Shown: piece by piece, positions 1-9,939 of the stretch
Position numbering within the stretch: the first letter of the stretch is position 1
Layout: the number at the start of each line of letters is the position of its first letter
Assembly: GCA_015680685.1 (NCBI GenBank)
Contig: MNCI01004250.1
Coordinates: 152,807-205,546 of the forward strand
Origin: Gnetum montanum
Lineage: Eukaryota; Streptophyta; Gnetopsida; Gnetales; Gnetaceae
Length of the DNA stretch: 52,740 nt
Direction: 5' to 3'
The notes under the pieces: model-generated
What the model was told of the DNA's origin: nothing
Database searches by the model: none
The model's input: only the letters and a program-made list of their open reading frames with translations
Translations under genes and position numbers: made by a program

Positions 1-2290
1 GCGTTACGTTGCTGCGGTTGGGTAGGCAATTCCCCCTGCATTGTTGGAATAGGTTGTATGGGAACTACAGGTGGAAGAGGTGCAGGTGGAGTTAGAGGAT
101 GGACTGAATGTGAGACATCTCTAGGGGAAGAAGGAGTCCTCCTAAAGTACGCCTGAGCTTGGTAGTGACGTTGGGGGGTAGTGTGACCCATAGAGTCACC
201 TGGAGAAACTGGGTGTTGCACATAATAACCATAAGGATCGGGCTGCCGGTAAGGGTATTGATGTGTTGGCGGTGGCATCCCCCATGACTATGGGTATTGC
301 CACTACTGGTGTTGTCTAATGGGCTGTGGAGGCATTCCACTTGGATAATATGTTAAGGGTTGGTGGAACTACCTTGGGTTACCTTGTGGATAAGGTAACC
401 TTTGGGGTATTTGTCATTGATTAAGTCTTGGATTTAATGCATACACCCCATACTCCTGCAGATGTGAGATAATTGGGCAACACCCCTTAGGATGGTCATA
501 GTAGCAGACATCACATCCACTATCATTGTCTAAATCAAAATTTACAGCCTCATTGGAGATAGGAATTTTCCCCTTACCCTTGTTATGTGCAGGGCTTAAG
601 TTTCTCTGCTTGGTTTTGCCTTTGTCACTACCTTGTTCTACCTTAGACTCTTCTATGATTTTTAAGATTGTTTCTATTCTTGAGTCTAAGGAATCCCACA
701 TTTGGTCTACCTTAGCTGATACCTCAGTTGTTAACTTTTCGATCGGCATGATTTTCTGATTCACCAACTCCTCGAGTGGTGACTCATCCTCCTCATCACA
801 GAATTTTACTCCCTTCTTGCGAAGGGAGGGATCACAGTTGTATTCTTTCACATTTTCACTCTTACGTAGCTCACCCTCTTCTTGCGCTACTTGTTCCAAC
901 AAACTTTCAACTTCATGGGCTCTCAGCTGGGAAAGTCTCCCTTGGGCGTAAGGCCCAAGAGTTCTTCTCGTTTCATTTCTTAGCCCATCCACGATGTGGC
1001 GATGTTGATCTTGCTTAGCATACCCATGGCCCGAGCAACGATGTAGCAGTGTATAGTAATAGGGCATGGCAGCATCCACGGGTTCATAAGTACCTTTTTT
1101 CTAGCCTTGGATCTGCTTATGCAAATTGGACACTCTAGAGTACGTCTAATATTTGTTGTTGAACAGTTCAAGCATCGTACTCCACCTCCTGATGGTTTCT
1201 AGTTCTAAGGACCGGTACCAGCTCTCTGCTTCATTGGTGAGTATCCTTGGGAACAACTTGAGCTTCTGCCACTCATTATCTATATTTTGCATGGCACAGG
1301 CGTCATGGAATACCTGTAAATGATGTTGAGGATCAGCGTTGTATCCCCCTTCAAAACGTGGGATATTATTTATGTCCAAACGCTTGATCTTGCTATCTTT
1401 TAAGTGCCTTGTGGGGATCCTAACTACGTCTGTGATGTCTAGTATGCTTCCGGTTACGAGTAGGGGTTCATCATGATCATCTCTTTCATGATGTCTGTGA
1501 TGTCTTCGTGGTGGTTCCCTACTCTCCTTACGTCCTTGCCCTTGTCCTAACTCCTCTCGATCTTCCTGTCGAGGTCTTTCATCTTCCTTACTTTTACCAT
1601 CTCTGTTATGCTCATGATGGTTACGCCCAGATGTGGAAGGAGAGTGTGAATGGTGAGATGAAGGAGAAGAGGAAGGGGATGCATCACCATGGAAATGTTT
1701 CTTACCTTCTCTTCAGTTTCTTCAGCCCCAATCGTTGTAACGATCTAAGTGTCTATCCTTAGTGTGAGTGGTTGTTCCTGCCATGAACAGTTGGTGCTCA
1801 CGGGGATCAGAGCTTGTAGCATGTACAGTTGATCGAAGGCCCTGATTCCTAACCTCTTCACCATTGTGAGGAGGAGGAACATCATTTTCTAAGAAACCCA
1901 TTGTAAGGGGTTCCTCGTCTCCTATATCACTAAGGACATGGGGGACCTTGCCCTTCAACAATGAGTGTTGGCTCTCCTGCCTTAAGTCTCTTATACATTG
2001 GACATCTGTGGGATAATAATCCCTCATGTCATAATCTTCCCCAACATATTCAACGTAATAATCTTGCATGCCAATCTGTACCAAGGCACGGAAAAGCATG
2101 CGAGAGATTGATCGATCTGGGGGTAACACGATGTTCCGTTGAAAATCTCTCCATCGTAGTTGTTCATCTTGGTGGACTATAAAAGTAAAGTTGGTAATAT
2201 ACTCATCAGGATGAGCATAAACTATCTTATATTGTTTAGGACTTGACTGATTTTGGTTATGTGTATGTCATTGACTATCTTCTGTGTTAT
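1..2290 (-). pseudogene. gag: gag polyprotein relic of element A1
   Basis: Gag forms the RNA-packaging particle of the retroelement. Pieces in order on the minus strand: an N-terminal domain (about 2290-1722) with VHQDEQLRWRD, then NIVLPPDRS; an RD/H-rich linker (about 1722-1400); the conserved gag core at 1379-1146, with FEGGYNADPQHHLQVF and LTNEAESWYRSLE; a continuation at 1079-414 with a charged, coiled-coil-like stretch and a C-terminal finger-like CDVCYYDHPKGCC; then a proline/glutamine-rich tail from 413 to the window edge. The tail continues in frame past a TGA at 414, probably a former CGA. A frameshift lies near 1080-1146 and another break near the N-terminus. The core matches the known Retrotrans_gag pattern, and homologous pieces occur in A2 and near 41.2 kb. 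Not a host gene. Confidence 0.85.
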
Positions 2291-2446
2291 GCTTAGGTGA
2301 GTTAACCTTATGAGAAGAGGGGGGGTTAATGGTGTGCTATTCACTGTTATATATGTTCTTATTTAACTAATTAACCTAAAGGTTCATTAAGGCTCACAAC
2401 GATGTGAAAGATATCCTAATGTTCTAATTGGCATACAAACACTTAG

Positions 2447-2464
2447 TCCCCGGCAACGGCACCA
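2447..2464 (-). other. primer-binding site, tRNA-Asp-like
   Basis: On the minus strand this reads TGGTGCCGTTGCCGGGGA, one or two bases after the LTR end. This is close to the well-known primer-binding site of plant Athila/Tat elements, complementary to the 3' end of a tRNA-Asp-like primer. It fixes the LTR boundary and the element orientation. Confidence 0.8.
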
Positions 2465-3301
2465 ATGATGAGTGGCGAGGTACACCTACACTCAACCATA
2501 TGAAACGAGCATAGAAAATGCGATCCAGTCAAACTCCATAGACTAAATGCCTAAATGCCGCAAGGAACACTTGGGGTTAATTAATCATCGTCTTCCCAAA
2601 CTTACTTGTTGTTGTCACGGTGTATGGTTAATTAAGTCTGAGGTATATGATTTTTTTTGGTATTTTCTGGTTTATCTCCTATGTTAAACGGTGAAGGGTT
2701 GAGAGACTAAAACTAATTCTAACTACAGCACTAAGTCCTAGCATCAGCATCCGTTCCCACTTGCCATACACATCCTGAACTGTGCAACTGTGGCTACCAA
2801 ACGCTAATCGTTACTGGGATTACCACATGTAACGCACGTGCTCGAAGTGGTCATACTGAGGCACCTAACTAGTCTAAGTGTGATAAGCAGCCAATTCCTT
2901 AACTAGCTGTACACATCACTGGATGCTTGTAATCAATTCATACTTATCCCACGTTCTAGGAGGTAAGGGTGAGAGAATCTAATCGCGATGAATAGCCGAT
3001 TCCTTGGCTAGCCATACACGTTCGTCAACACTCGTAACCAAGTCGTACTCATGCCACGTTACTAGGAAAGCAATAAATAACATTAATTAAACCTATCCAT
3101 GCACTACAAGGTTTATCCACAAAGCTCATCTTTATTACCCTACACAACTTGCGTTCATGTACAAAGCTGCTCGAATAAAGAACCATTCACTTGGGGGACT
3201 CCTACAGCGGGCACATGGAAAATATTCTATCTTTGGGGTGATCAATCCACCAACGCTTCGCTACTTAGCCTATCTTATTGGAAATGAGGGGAGTGCCGCA
3301 G

Positions 3302-3312
3302 CTTATTTATAG
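3302..3312 (-). promoter_or_regulatory. TATA box of LTR A1
   Basis: The minus strand reads TATAAATAAGC. The same box sits at the same place in the other family A LTRs (8988, 20059, 39550, 40299, 50789), just downstream of the variable U3. It is therefore the likely core promoter for the retroelement transcript. Confidence 0.6.
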
Positions 3313-3330
3313 ATTTGGTGGTAGACCACG

Positions 3331-3348
3331 ATATCGCGTACGCGATAT
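3331..3348. promoter_or_regulatory. 18-bp perfect palindrome in U3
   Basis: ATATCGCGTACGCGATAT is identical to its reverse complement. Partial copies of the motif follow within 50 bp. Related 18-mers lie at the same U3 position in other copies (4689, 9016, 50704, 50752). A protein-binding or silencing target is inferred only. Confidence 0.5.
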
Positions 3349-3413
3349 TACAGGGAACAACGCAATATCGCAGGGGATGTGCTATCGCGGCTTGTGCAAA
3401 ACACGTCTCATCA

Positions 3414-3952
3414 CCATCATATTAGAAAGGTTGGAATCTATCAAAAATAACTATTTTCTTGTCCAAAAATGTTTCGAAATTTAAGAATTATAGGCATTCA
3501 AAGTTAAAAATATGGACATGAAAATTAAGACTTCCGAAGAAGTCACCCATCTTAGTACTACTGTAGAACCAATGCACTTAATGATGTAGTTTTTGTACTA
3601 GTTGTTACCACCTAATCCATTTCCTAGGTTTAAATTTTTCATGATTTTATATTTAAAGTTTGGTTTTTAAAATTTTTAAATTAAAAGAAAAAATTTTTCC
3701 CACCCACCAACCTAATGTATAACATTAATGTCCATGGCCACTAGGGTTTGTATGGACCATTGATGTTAATGGGTACTAGGGCTAGATTGGAGGATCTAAG
3801 TTCTTCTTTCTCCTCCTAAGGAACCTATGGTTCACACAAGGATCTATAAACAGAGGCTTGAGATTAATCAACTTCAACCCTATTTGGTCTATAATGCTTG
3901 AATTGCAATCACCCCCAACATGATAAGCTATGAAGTCTTCTAAAAATCCAGT
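3414..3952. other. non-coding spacer between A1 and A2
   Basis: No supportable gene. It holds an imperfect inverted repeat near 3720-3772 (AACATTAATGTCCAT against ATGGACCATTGATGTT) and A/T-rich sequence. The short reading frames here carry no recognisable motif. Confidence 0.5.
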
Positions 3953-4755
3953 TGATGAGTGGCGAGGTACCCCTACACTCAACCATACAAATACGAGTGT
4001 GCATGCCCGATCCAGTCAAACTCCAAGGACTAAGTGCTTATGCACCCTAATGGAACACTTAATGTTAGTCAATTGTTGTCTTTCCAAACTCACTCGTATT
4101 TTCATGGTTGTATGGTTAAGTGAGTTTGAGGAATGTGATTTTTATGTCTTTTATCTTTTTTAATGCCTATGCTAAGAGGTGAAGGGTGAAGAGACTAAAT
4201 GACTAACTTTAATTAACTAAGTTCTAATTGTCCTAGTGTTAGTATCCATTCCCACTTTCCGTACACACCCTAAACTAGTGCAACGCTACTGGGATTACCA
4301 AATGCTATTCATTACTGGGTTACCAAACGTTACACATGTGCTCGAAGTGGTCGTAATGGATGCACCTAGCTAGTAGAGTAAGCGTTGGAAGAGATTTAAT
4401 TTTGTAAGAAAGAATTTATATATTTAACAGTAATTAAGTTCTATTTAACTTAGTCCATGCACTGCAAGGTTTATCAAAAAGTTCATCTTTATTTCCGTAC
4501 ACAAATGTGTGCTCAGGTACAATTTTCTCGAATAAAGATCTGTTCACTTTGAGACTTCTACTATGGGCACATGGAAATTATTCTATCTCTAGAATGGTAA
4601 AACTACTAGAGTTTCACTAAGGGTCTAGATCTATATATCGAAACAAGGGAAAGCTGCATCTTATTTATGGAACTAGTGATGGGTTGCAATATCATGTACA
4701 CGATATCGTAGGGGTTAACAGGATATCGTAGCCCATGCGATATCGTGTTCCATCA
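3953..4755 (-). repeat. 3' LTR of element A2
   Basis: Starts TGATGAGTGGCGAGGTAC and ends TTCCATCA on the plus strand, 803 bp, the same length as its partner at 8280-9082. The TATA box is decayed (CATAAATAAG on the minus strand near 4661-4669). The U3 has an imperfect palindrome at 4689-4706 and further ATATCG motifs to 4746. Confidence 0.8.
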
Positions 4756-6395
4756 TACTCCCATGACTAAATGAAAACTCATTCTCGAGTTCCTTACAAA
4801 ATATTGGGAAGGTATGAGATTATTAACTCGAATGGTACTAATGTTAAATGGGTGACATGTGAATGGATCATCATTACAAAACATGGAAAAAATAGTGTTC
4901 ATGAAAATAGAGTGAACACTATACACATTTGACATCCAATCTTATTTGGCAGCTGAGAGAGAAGATAGAAGAGAGAGAGAAAAGAAGAAGTCTACTACTA
5001 TCAACGCCAAGATTTCACCCTTCTTTGTCCATCCATAAGTGCATCATCAATCCTGTTCCTTGCATAACTACTTCAGCACCAGTCCATTCCAAGTGTTTCC
5101 TCTAGATCCAATCCATTGTTGTATGATTGCCATTTTCAGACACAACACAACCTTAAATTAGCAAAGGTAAATGAATCATAAAGCAATTGATACCTTTCCT
5201 TAGTGTAAGACTCATTATTGTGATATGGCTAATGCATATTTGGAGGTATAATATTGGTGACTACCTAAGATGTAGGGGTTAAGAAAAAATTGAAAAAATT
5301 AGACCAAGACCCCCATGATTGAGAGTGAACCTCCGATAGCGATAGAATGGAAAAAGAATAAGGAATAAGAAAGATGGAGAAAAAGAAATAATGGCCATGC
5401 CAATAAAATGGATGTCAAAGGTGGAGATGAAAAAAATAAATGGTGATTGCTGAAATGTTTAAGAGAAAGAGATTAACGGATGCACCAAATAGGATTGTTA
5501 GTGGATCCTCCCCAAAGTAGGCTCATTCCCTTAATGCCTTGACAATCCCACCTGCAAAGAGTTCATAGGCTCTAGGAATGTCTTTTGGAGACAAGAGTTA
5601 AAGTCTTAACCCCAAGATTTCACCAAATAGAAAACAATGCATCCACCAAAATATGGACTATTAATACAACTGGAAATGAGGTGATAAATGGAGGAAGAAG
5701 GATGGAAAGAAAAGAATGGAATGGAATCTCAAGAACAAGGTGGTGTATAGCCCCTTGTGTGTTAATGGTTAATGTAACATAGTAGATCCCATTCCAAATC
5801 TAGCCTCAAATAGTCCACATCCAGTGACTTTGCATTAATACATTTGGCCCATCCATCTACTTGAAGTAACAAGAATGCTTCTACCAAAGAGCCAACACCA
5901 TTTTGACGAAACAAAAGAGGAGAAAGTAGGAAGCGAGAAGGGCCTTACCTAGATGGAACATGTATAATTTAGTTCCATAACCAGTGCTTATAACCCAAAT
6001 GATTATTTCATCTAAGGGGTTTTCTTTGAATTCTCACTATTTCTTTTTGTGTTTTTGTGTGAGAACCACACCATGTAAAGACTTATTATTTTTATTTGCT
6101 TAGCTTCCCGATAATGTGGCAACATCGGAATGGTAAGAAAACTTAAAAATAAAACATCCAAGAACCCAAGAGAATGGCCTACAAAAATGCATCAAATCCC
6201 CCTTGAAGTCACACCCTTTTCAATCCTTGAGTCCTTCCTTAGTTTGAGAAATACCCAGTAACCGATTCGTTAATAGTTCTTATTAGTGAAAAAGGGATTG
6301 TATAGTTCTAAGCCAAGAGAGACCATAGAAATTCATGGATGCATGGATGACATGAACTCATTACCTATTATATCAAAAAGAACCATACCTTAGTA
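4756..6395 (-). other. Non-coding internal segment of A2 replacing pol
   Basis: No retroviral domain is visible between the end of gag and the 3' LTR. The segment has purine-rich runs (near 4950-4990 and 5340-5480). A block at about 5490-5790 is colinear with parts of the repeats at 9.94-11.79 kb and 13.25-15.01 kb. For example, GTGGATCCTCC lies at 5502 and 10025, with GTAACAT 271 and 241 bp further on. This suggests the element carries, or received, an unrelated repeat in place of pol. Confidence 0.5.
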
Positions 6396-8143
6396 TGGTT
6401 CAAATCCCTCTTCTTTTTCCTTATCATGGTCACTACTTTGCTCCTTAGAATCTATGATTTTAAGGACCATTTCAAATCTTCTATCTAAGGAGTCCCACAT
6501 TTGATCTACCTTAGTTGACACTTCTCTTGTTAAATATTGAAGTGGAAAAGTTTTCCTATTCACCACCTCTTCAAGTGATGACTCATCCTCCTCCTCACAG
6601 AATCTTACTCCCCTTTTACAGAGGAAAGGATTGTGGTTGTACTCTTCCACACATTCTCTCTTGCGTAGCTCTCCTTCTTCCTTAGCTACATGATTCAACA
6701 ATCTATGGACCTGATGGGACCTAAGTTCTAATAATCTCCCTTGGGAATATGTCCCAAGGGTTCTCCTAATAATCTACGAGATGGCATAGTTGATCCCGTT
6801 GTGCGTAACCATTGCTCGGGCAACGATGTAGCAATGCATAATATCAGCCCATGGCAGCATCCAAGGGTTTGAGATTACCTTGCTTCCATTCTTGGATCTA
6901 CTTTTATGAGTTGGAAACTTGGGAGTATGTTTGATATTCATCATTAAATAGTTCTAGCAGCGTACTCCACCTTCGAATGGATTTCGGTTCTAAGGACGGG
7001 TAGCAACATTTCGCTTCTTATATGAGTGTCCTTGGAAACAACTTTAACTTTTTTCACTCATTTTCAATGTTCTGCAAGGCATAGGCATCGTGAAATTTCT
7101 ATAAGTGATTCTGAGGATCAGTGTTGTATCCCCCCTCAAATTGTGTTGATATTATTCATGTTTAGTCTCTTGATCTGACTATCTTTTTGGTGCCTTGTAT
7201 GTATTCTAACAACCTCCATGATGTCTAACATGCTTCAGGTTGCAAGTAGGGGTTCATCATGGTCATTTCTATCATGGTGTCTATGATGCCTACAAGGTTC
7301 CCTAATTTCCCTTCTTCAATGTCGTGATTTCCTAGCATGCCCTTGTCCTCACTCTTGACTCTCTCATCAAGGTCTCTCATTTTGCTTACCCTTCTCCTTA
7401 CGGTTAGGTTCCTTATGACTATGTCTTGATGTTGAAGGAGAGGGTGAATGTTGTGATGAAGGGAAAGAGGAAGGAGAACCATCACCATGACAATGTTTCC
7501 TACCTTCTCTTCTGTGATGTCGATCCCAATCGTGATGATGATCAAAATGCTCACCCTTATCATGTGTTTGTGTTCCCTTGTTGAACACTTGGTGTTCGTG
7601 GGCATTAGAACTAGGGTTGTGAATCATGGAGCAAAGGTTATGATGCACTATCTCCTCACTATCGTTAGAAGGGGGAACATTGTTTTGTGAAGAACCTATT
7701 GAAATAGGTTCACCACCCTTAATTTCACTTATAATGGGAAAAGCATTATGGGGTCCTTTGCCCTTCAACGATGTGTGGTAACTCTCCTACCACGAGTCCC
7801 ATTGATGTTGCGCCTCTGTGGGATGGTAGTCCCTTGCATTGTAATAACATGAAACATACTCAACATATAATTGTGAAATGCCTATTTGTTCAAGGGCATG
7901 AAAGAGAATGTTGGGGGTGGCTTTGTCTAGAGGCAACACTATGTTACCCTCCAAGTCTCTCTAGCGCAGCTATTCATCTTGATGGAAAACAACGGTAAAG
8001 TCAGGTATATATTCATTGTGATGACTATATACCACATTGAATTTTTGAGGAACTGGTGGTTCTTGGTTATGTGTGTTGTGCCACCGACTATGTCTAGTGT
8101 TGTTCCTAGCTAGTGAAGTGCTTTTGTTCAAAGTAGAAGACAT
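6390..8143 (-). pseudogene. gag: gag relic of element A2, C-terminally truncated
   Basis: Start chosen at the minus-strand ATG at 8143-8141 (MSSTLNKS...), which follows a leader of about 115 bp after the primer-binding site. The N-terminal domain has EGNIVLPLDKA and an EY...YHPTEAQ motif, aligned with A1. A His/Asp/Arg-rich and Ser/Pro-rich linker lies at about 7768-7380. The gag core at about 7130-6960 is badly broken. The C-terminal acidic part at 6701-6390 has VAKEEGELRKRE and FCEEEDESSLEE. The homology to A1 stops near 6400, before the CxxC finger and the proline-rich tail, so the copy lacks the nucleocapsid-like end. Many stops and shifts; no function expected. Confidence 0.75.
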
Positions 8144-8260
8144 TTAAGTCTTGTTTTCCGTTATATTATTTTTCCTTTATGGTCAACTTTAAGGGTTCAT
8201 TTAAGCTTCTCAACGATATAGATGATATCCTATGTTCTAAGTAGCACACAAAAAACTAAG

Positions 8261-8278
8261 TCCCCAGAAACGATGCCA
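8261..8278 (-). other. primer-binding site of A2, degenerate
   Basis: The minus strand reads TGGCATCGTTTCTGGGGA directly after the LTR end at 8280. It matches the A1 site at most positions, with changes mostly C-to-T or G-to-A, and fixes the 5' end of A2. Confidence 0.65.
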
Positions 8279-8987
8279 ATGATGAGTGGCAAGGTACCCC
8301 TACACTCAACCATATGAATACGAGTGTGCAAGCACAATCTGGTCAAACTCCAAGGACTAAGTGCTTACATGCCATAATGGAACACTTAAGGTTAATCAAT
8401 CGTTGTCTTCCCAAACTCACATGTATAGTCACGATTGTATGGTTATGTGAGTTTGAGGTATGTGGTTTTTATATCTTTTATCCTTTTTAATGCCTATTCT
8501 AAGAGGTGAAGGGTGAAGAGACTAAATAACTAACTTTAATTAACTAAGTTATAATTTTCCTAGCATCAGTAACTGTTCCCACTTACCGTACACAGCCTGA
8601 ACCAATGCAACACTACTGGGATTACCAAACACTATTCATTACTAGATTACCAAATGTTACGCATGTGCTCGAAGTGGTCGTACTAAATGCACTTAACTAG
8701 GAGAGTAAGGGTTGAGAGAGATTTAATTATCTAAGAAACCATTTAAAAATTTAATAGTAATTAAGTCCTATTTAGCTTAGACCATTCATTGCAAGGTTTA
8801 TCAGAAAGTTTGTCTTTATACCCGTACACAAATGTGTGCTCAGGTATAATTTGCTTGAATAAAGATTCATTCACTTTGAGACTCCTACTACGGGCACATG
8901 GAAATTATTCTATCTCTAGAATGGTAAAACTGCCAGAGTTTCACTAAGGATTTAGATCTAGATATTTAAACAAGGGAAAGCCACCTC

Positions 8988-8996
8988 TTATTTATA
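8988..8996 (-). promoter_or_regulatory. TATA box of the A2 5' LTR
   Basis: CTATAAATAAG on the minus strand, at the same place as in A1. It lies between the palindromic U3 block and the R region. Confidence 0.55.
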
Positions 8997-9015
8997 GAAC
9001 TGGCGATGGGCTACG

Positions 9016-9033
9016 ATATCACGTACGTGATAT
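9016..9033. promoter_or_regulatory. 18-bp perfect palindrome in the A2 U3
   Basis: ATATCACGTACGTGATAT is its own reverse complement. It differs from the A1 palindrome at two symmetric positions, so the symmetry has survived sequence change. Function unknown. Confidence 0.5.
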
Positions 9034-9082
9034 TGTAGGGGCCGATGCAATAGCGCGGCCCATGCGATATCACATCCCATCA

Positions 9083-9939
9083 CAAGTGAATTCTCCTAGG
9101 CATCATACTACCATTGCAAAAATTATGCAAGAAAAAAATGATAAATAAAACCATTAGGAAATGCTTGAAAAACATTATCACAATCATTGAATCATAGCGT
9201 GCATGTGCAAGTATAAGTAAGGTATAAATATTTAAATAACCACAAAATCCATTAGATACATACCCAAATTAATGTCTCTTCCTCACAACTAATTTACAAG
9301 AGACTAGGCTTGAACCACACCTAGAACATTAGGGACTAGAGGACCAAAGATGAATGCTTGTAGAAATATTACTGATCCATCTACTGGGATAACAAATCCA
9401 ACATATTTTTTCTTATTTGTGGAAACCAGAGATAAGAAAATGAATAAGAATGAATTTAGCAAAGTGAAAGATGTGTTTTGGGTTCCCCCATCATTTATAA
9501 TGGGTCATTGGTGGAGGGACATTAATGCCCCTACACTGATGTAGGGGATGCACTCACACTTCCTTCCAAATAAGAGAAAGTATTAAACTTCATCATTGTT
9601 ATCTTGAACTTATCTTTTTCTTTTTTTGGAGCTTCACACAAGGTCGACAACATGCCAAAATCTCCATGAATTAATCTTATAAGATGTAGAAGGATCAAGA
9701 TAACAAGAACATTACAAAGTTACCTTGATAACATCATAGATTATGGGAAATAAGTCAATTAATTAATTTATATATTTCCATAAACCAAAGGATAGAAAAA
9801 ATGGGTTAGAATAATAAAATAATGATTATAGCTCCAAAAATGATGAAATATAATCATACTTAAGGTGAATTAATGAGAATGACTCATGGTCTAACCTTGA
9901 AGCATGAAAAAAAAACACTCACATAAGTGGGAGAAAAAT
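9083..9939. other. non-coding DNA right of A2
   Basis: I see no gene. A small perfect hairpin lies at 9528-9547 (CCCCTACA, four-base loop, TGTAGGGG). The rest is AT-rich sequence with no repeat I could assign. Confidence 0.4.

Larger units (their letters stand above)
1..3413 (-). mobile_element. LTR retrotransposon A1, Ty3/gypsy, 5' part only
   Basis: This is the 5' part of a minus-strand Ty3/gypsy retrotransposon. Read right to left it has an LTR (3413 to 2466), a primer-binding site (2464 to 2447), a leader, and a gag region that runs off the left window edge. Order and spacing are those of a normal 5' end, so pol and the 3' LTR, if they survive, lie outside the window. The same gag and LTR recur at 3953-9082 and at 40130-42020, which defines the repeat family called A here. 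Gag is broken by stops and small frameshifts, so the copy is inactive. Placement in the Athila/Tat group is inferred from the primer-binding site and from gag style, because no pol is visible in this copy. Confidence 0.8.
2466..3413 (-). repeat. 5' LTR of element A1 (family A, palindromic U3 type)
   Basis: About 948 bp, bounded by TGATGAG and CTCATCA. On the minus strand it starts with a U3 bearing palindromic ATATCGCG motifs, then a TATA box, an R region with a TTTATT/AATAAA signal (3131-3136), and a U5 ending in the family's shared sequence (GTGTAGG-GTACCTCGCCACTCATCA). The same end occurs at 3953, 8280, 20819, 41072 and 51531. The outer end at 3413 is set by comparison with the other copies and could be 3419. 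Confidence 0.8.
3953..9082 (-). mobile_element. Complete gag-only LTR element A2 (non-autonomous)
   Basis: A full LTR-to-LTR unit of about 5.13 kb on the minus strand. The 5' LTR is 8280-9082, the primer-binding site 8261-8278, gag 8143 to about 6395, a 1.6-kb non-coding segment 4756-6395, a polypurine-like GTCATGGGAGTA before 4755, and the 3' LTR 3953-4755. Both LTRs are 803 bp by coordinate. The flanking 5-mers are CCAGT (3948-3952) and CAAGT (9083-9087), four of five matching, consistent with an aged target-site duplication. There is no protease, RT, RNase H or integrase. The element would have depended on pol supplied in trans, which is inferred from its structure. By eye the LTRs are roughly 85-90% alike over the first 200 bp, so the insertion is old. 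Confidence 0.8.
8280..9082 (-). repeat. 5' LTR of element A2
   Basis: 803 bp from TGATGAGTGGC to ATCCCATCA. The minus strand has a TATA box at 8988-8996, an R region with the family's AAGTTTGTCTTTAT block near 8810, and the shared U5 end. The U3 carries the perfect palindrome ATATCACGTACGTGATAT at 9016-9033. Confidence 0.8.

Noticed and set aside
92-340. 82-residue minus-strand open frame
   Set aside because: Out-of-frame shadow of the proline/glutamine-rich gag tail of element A1.
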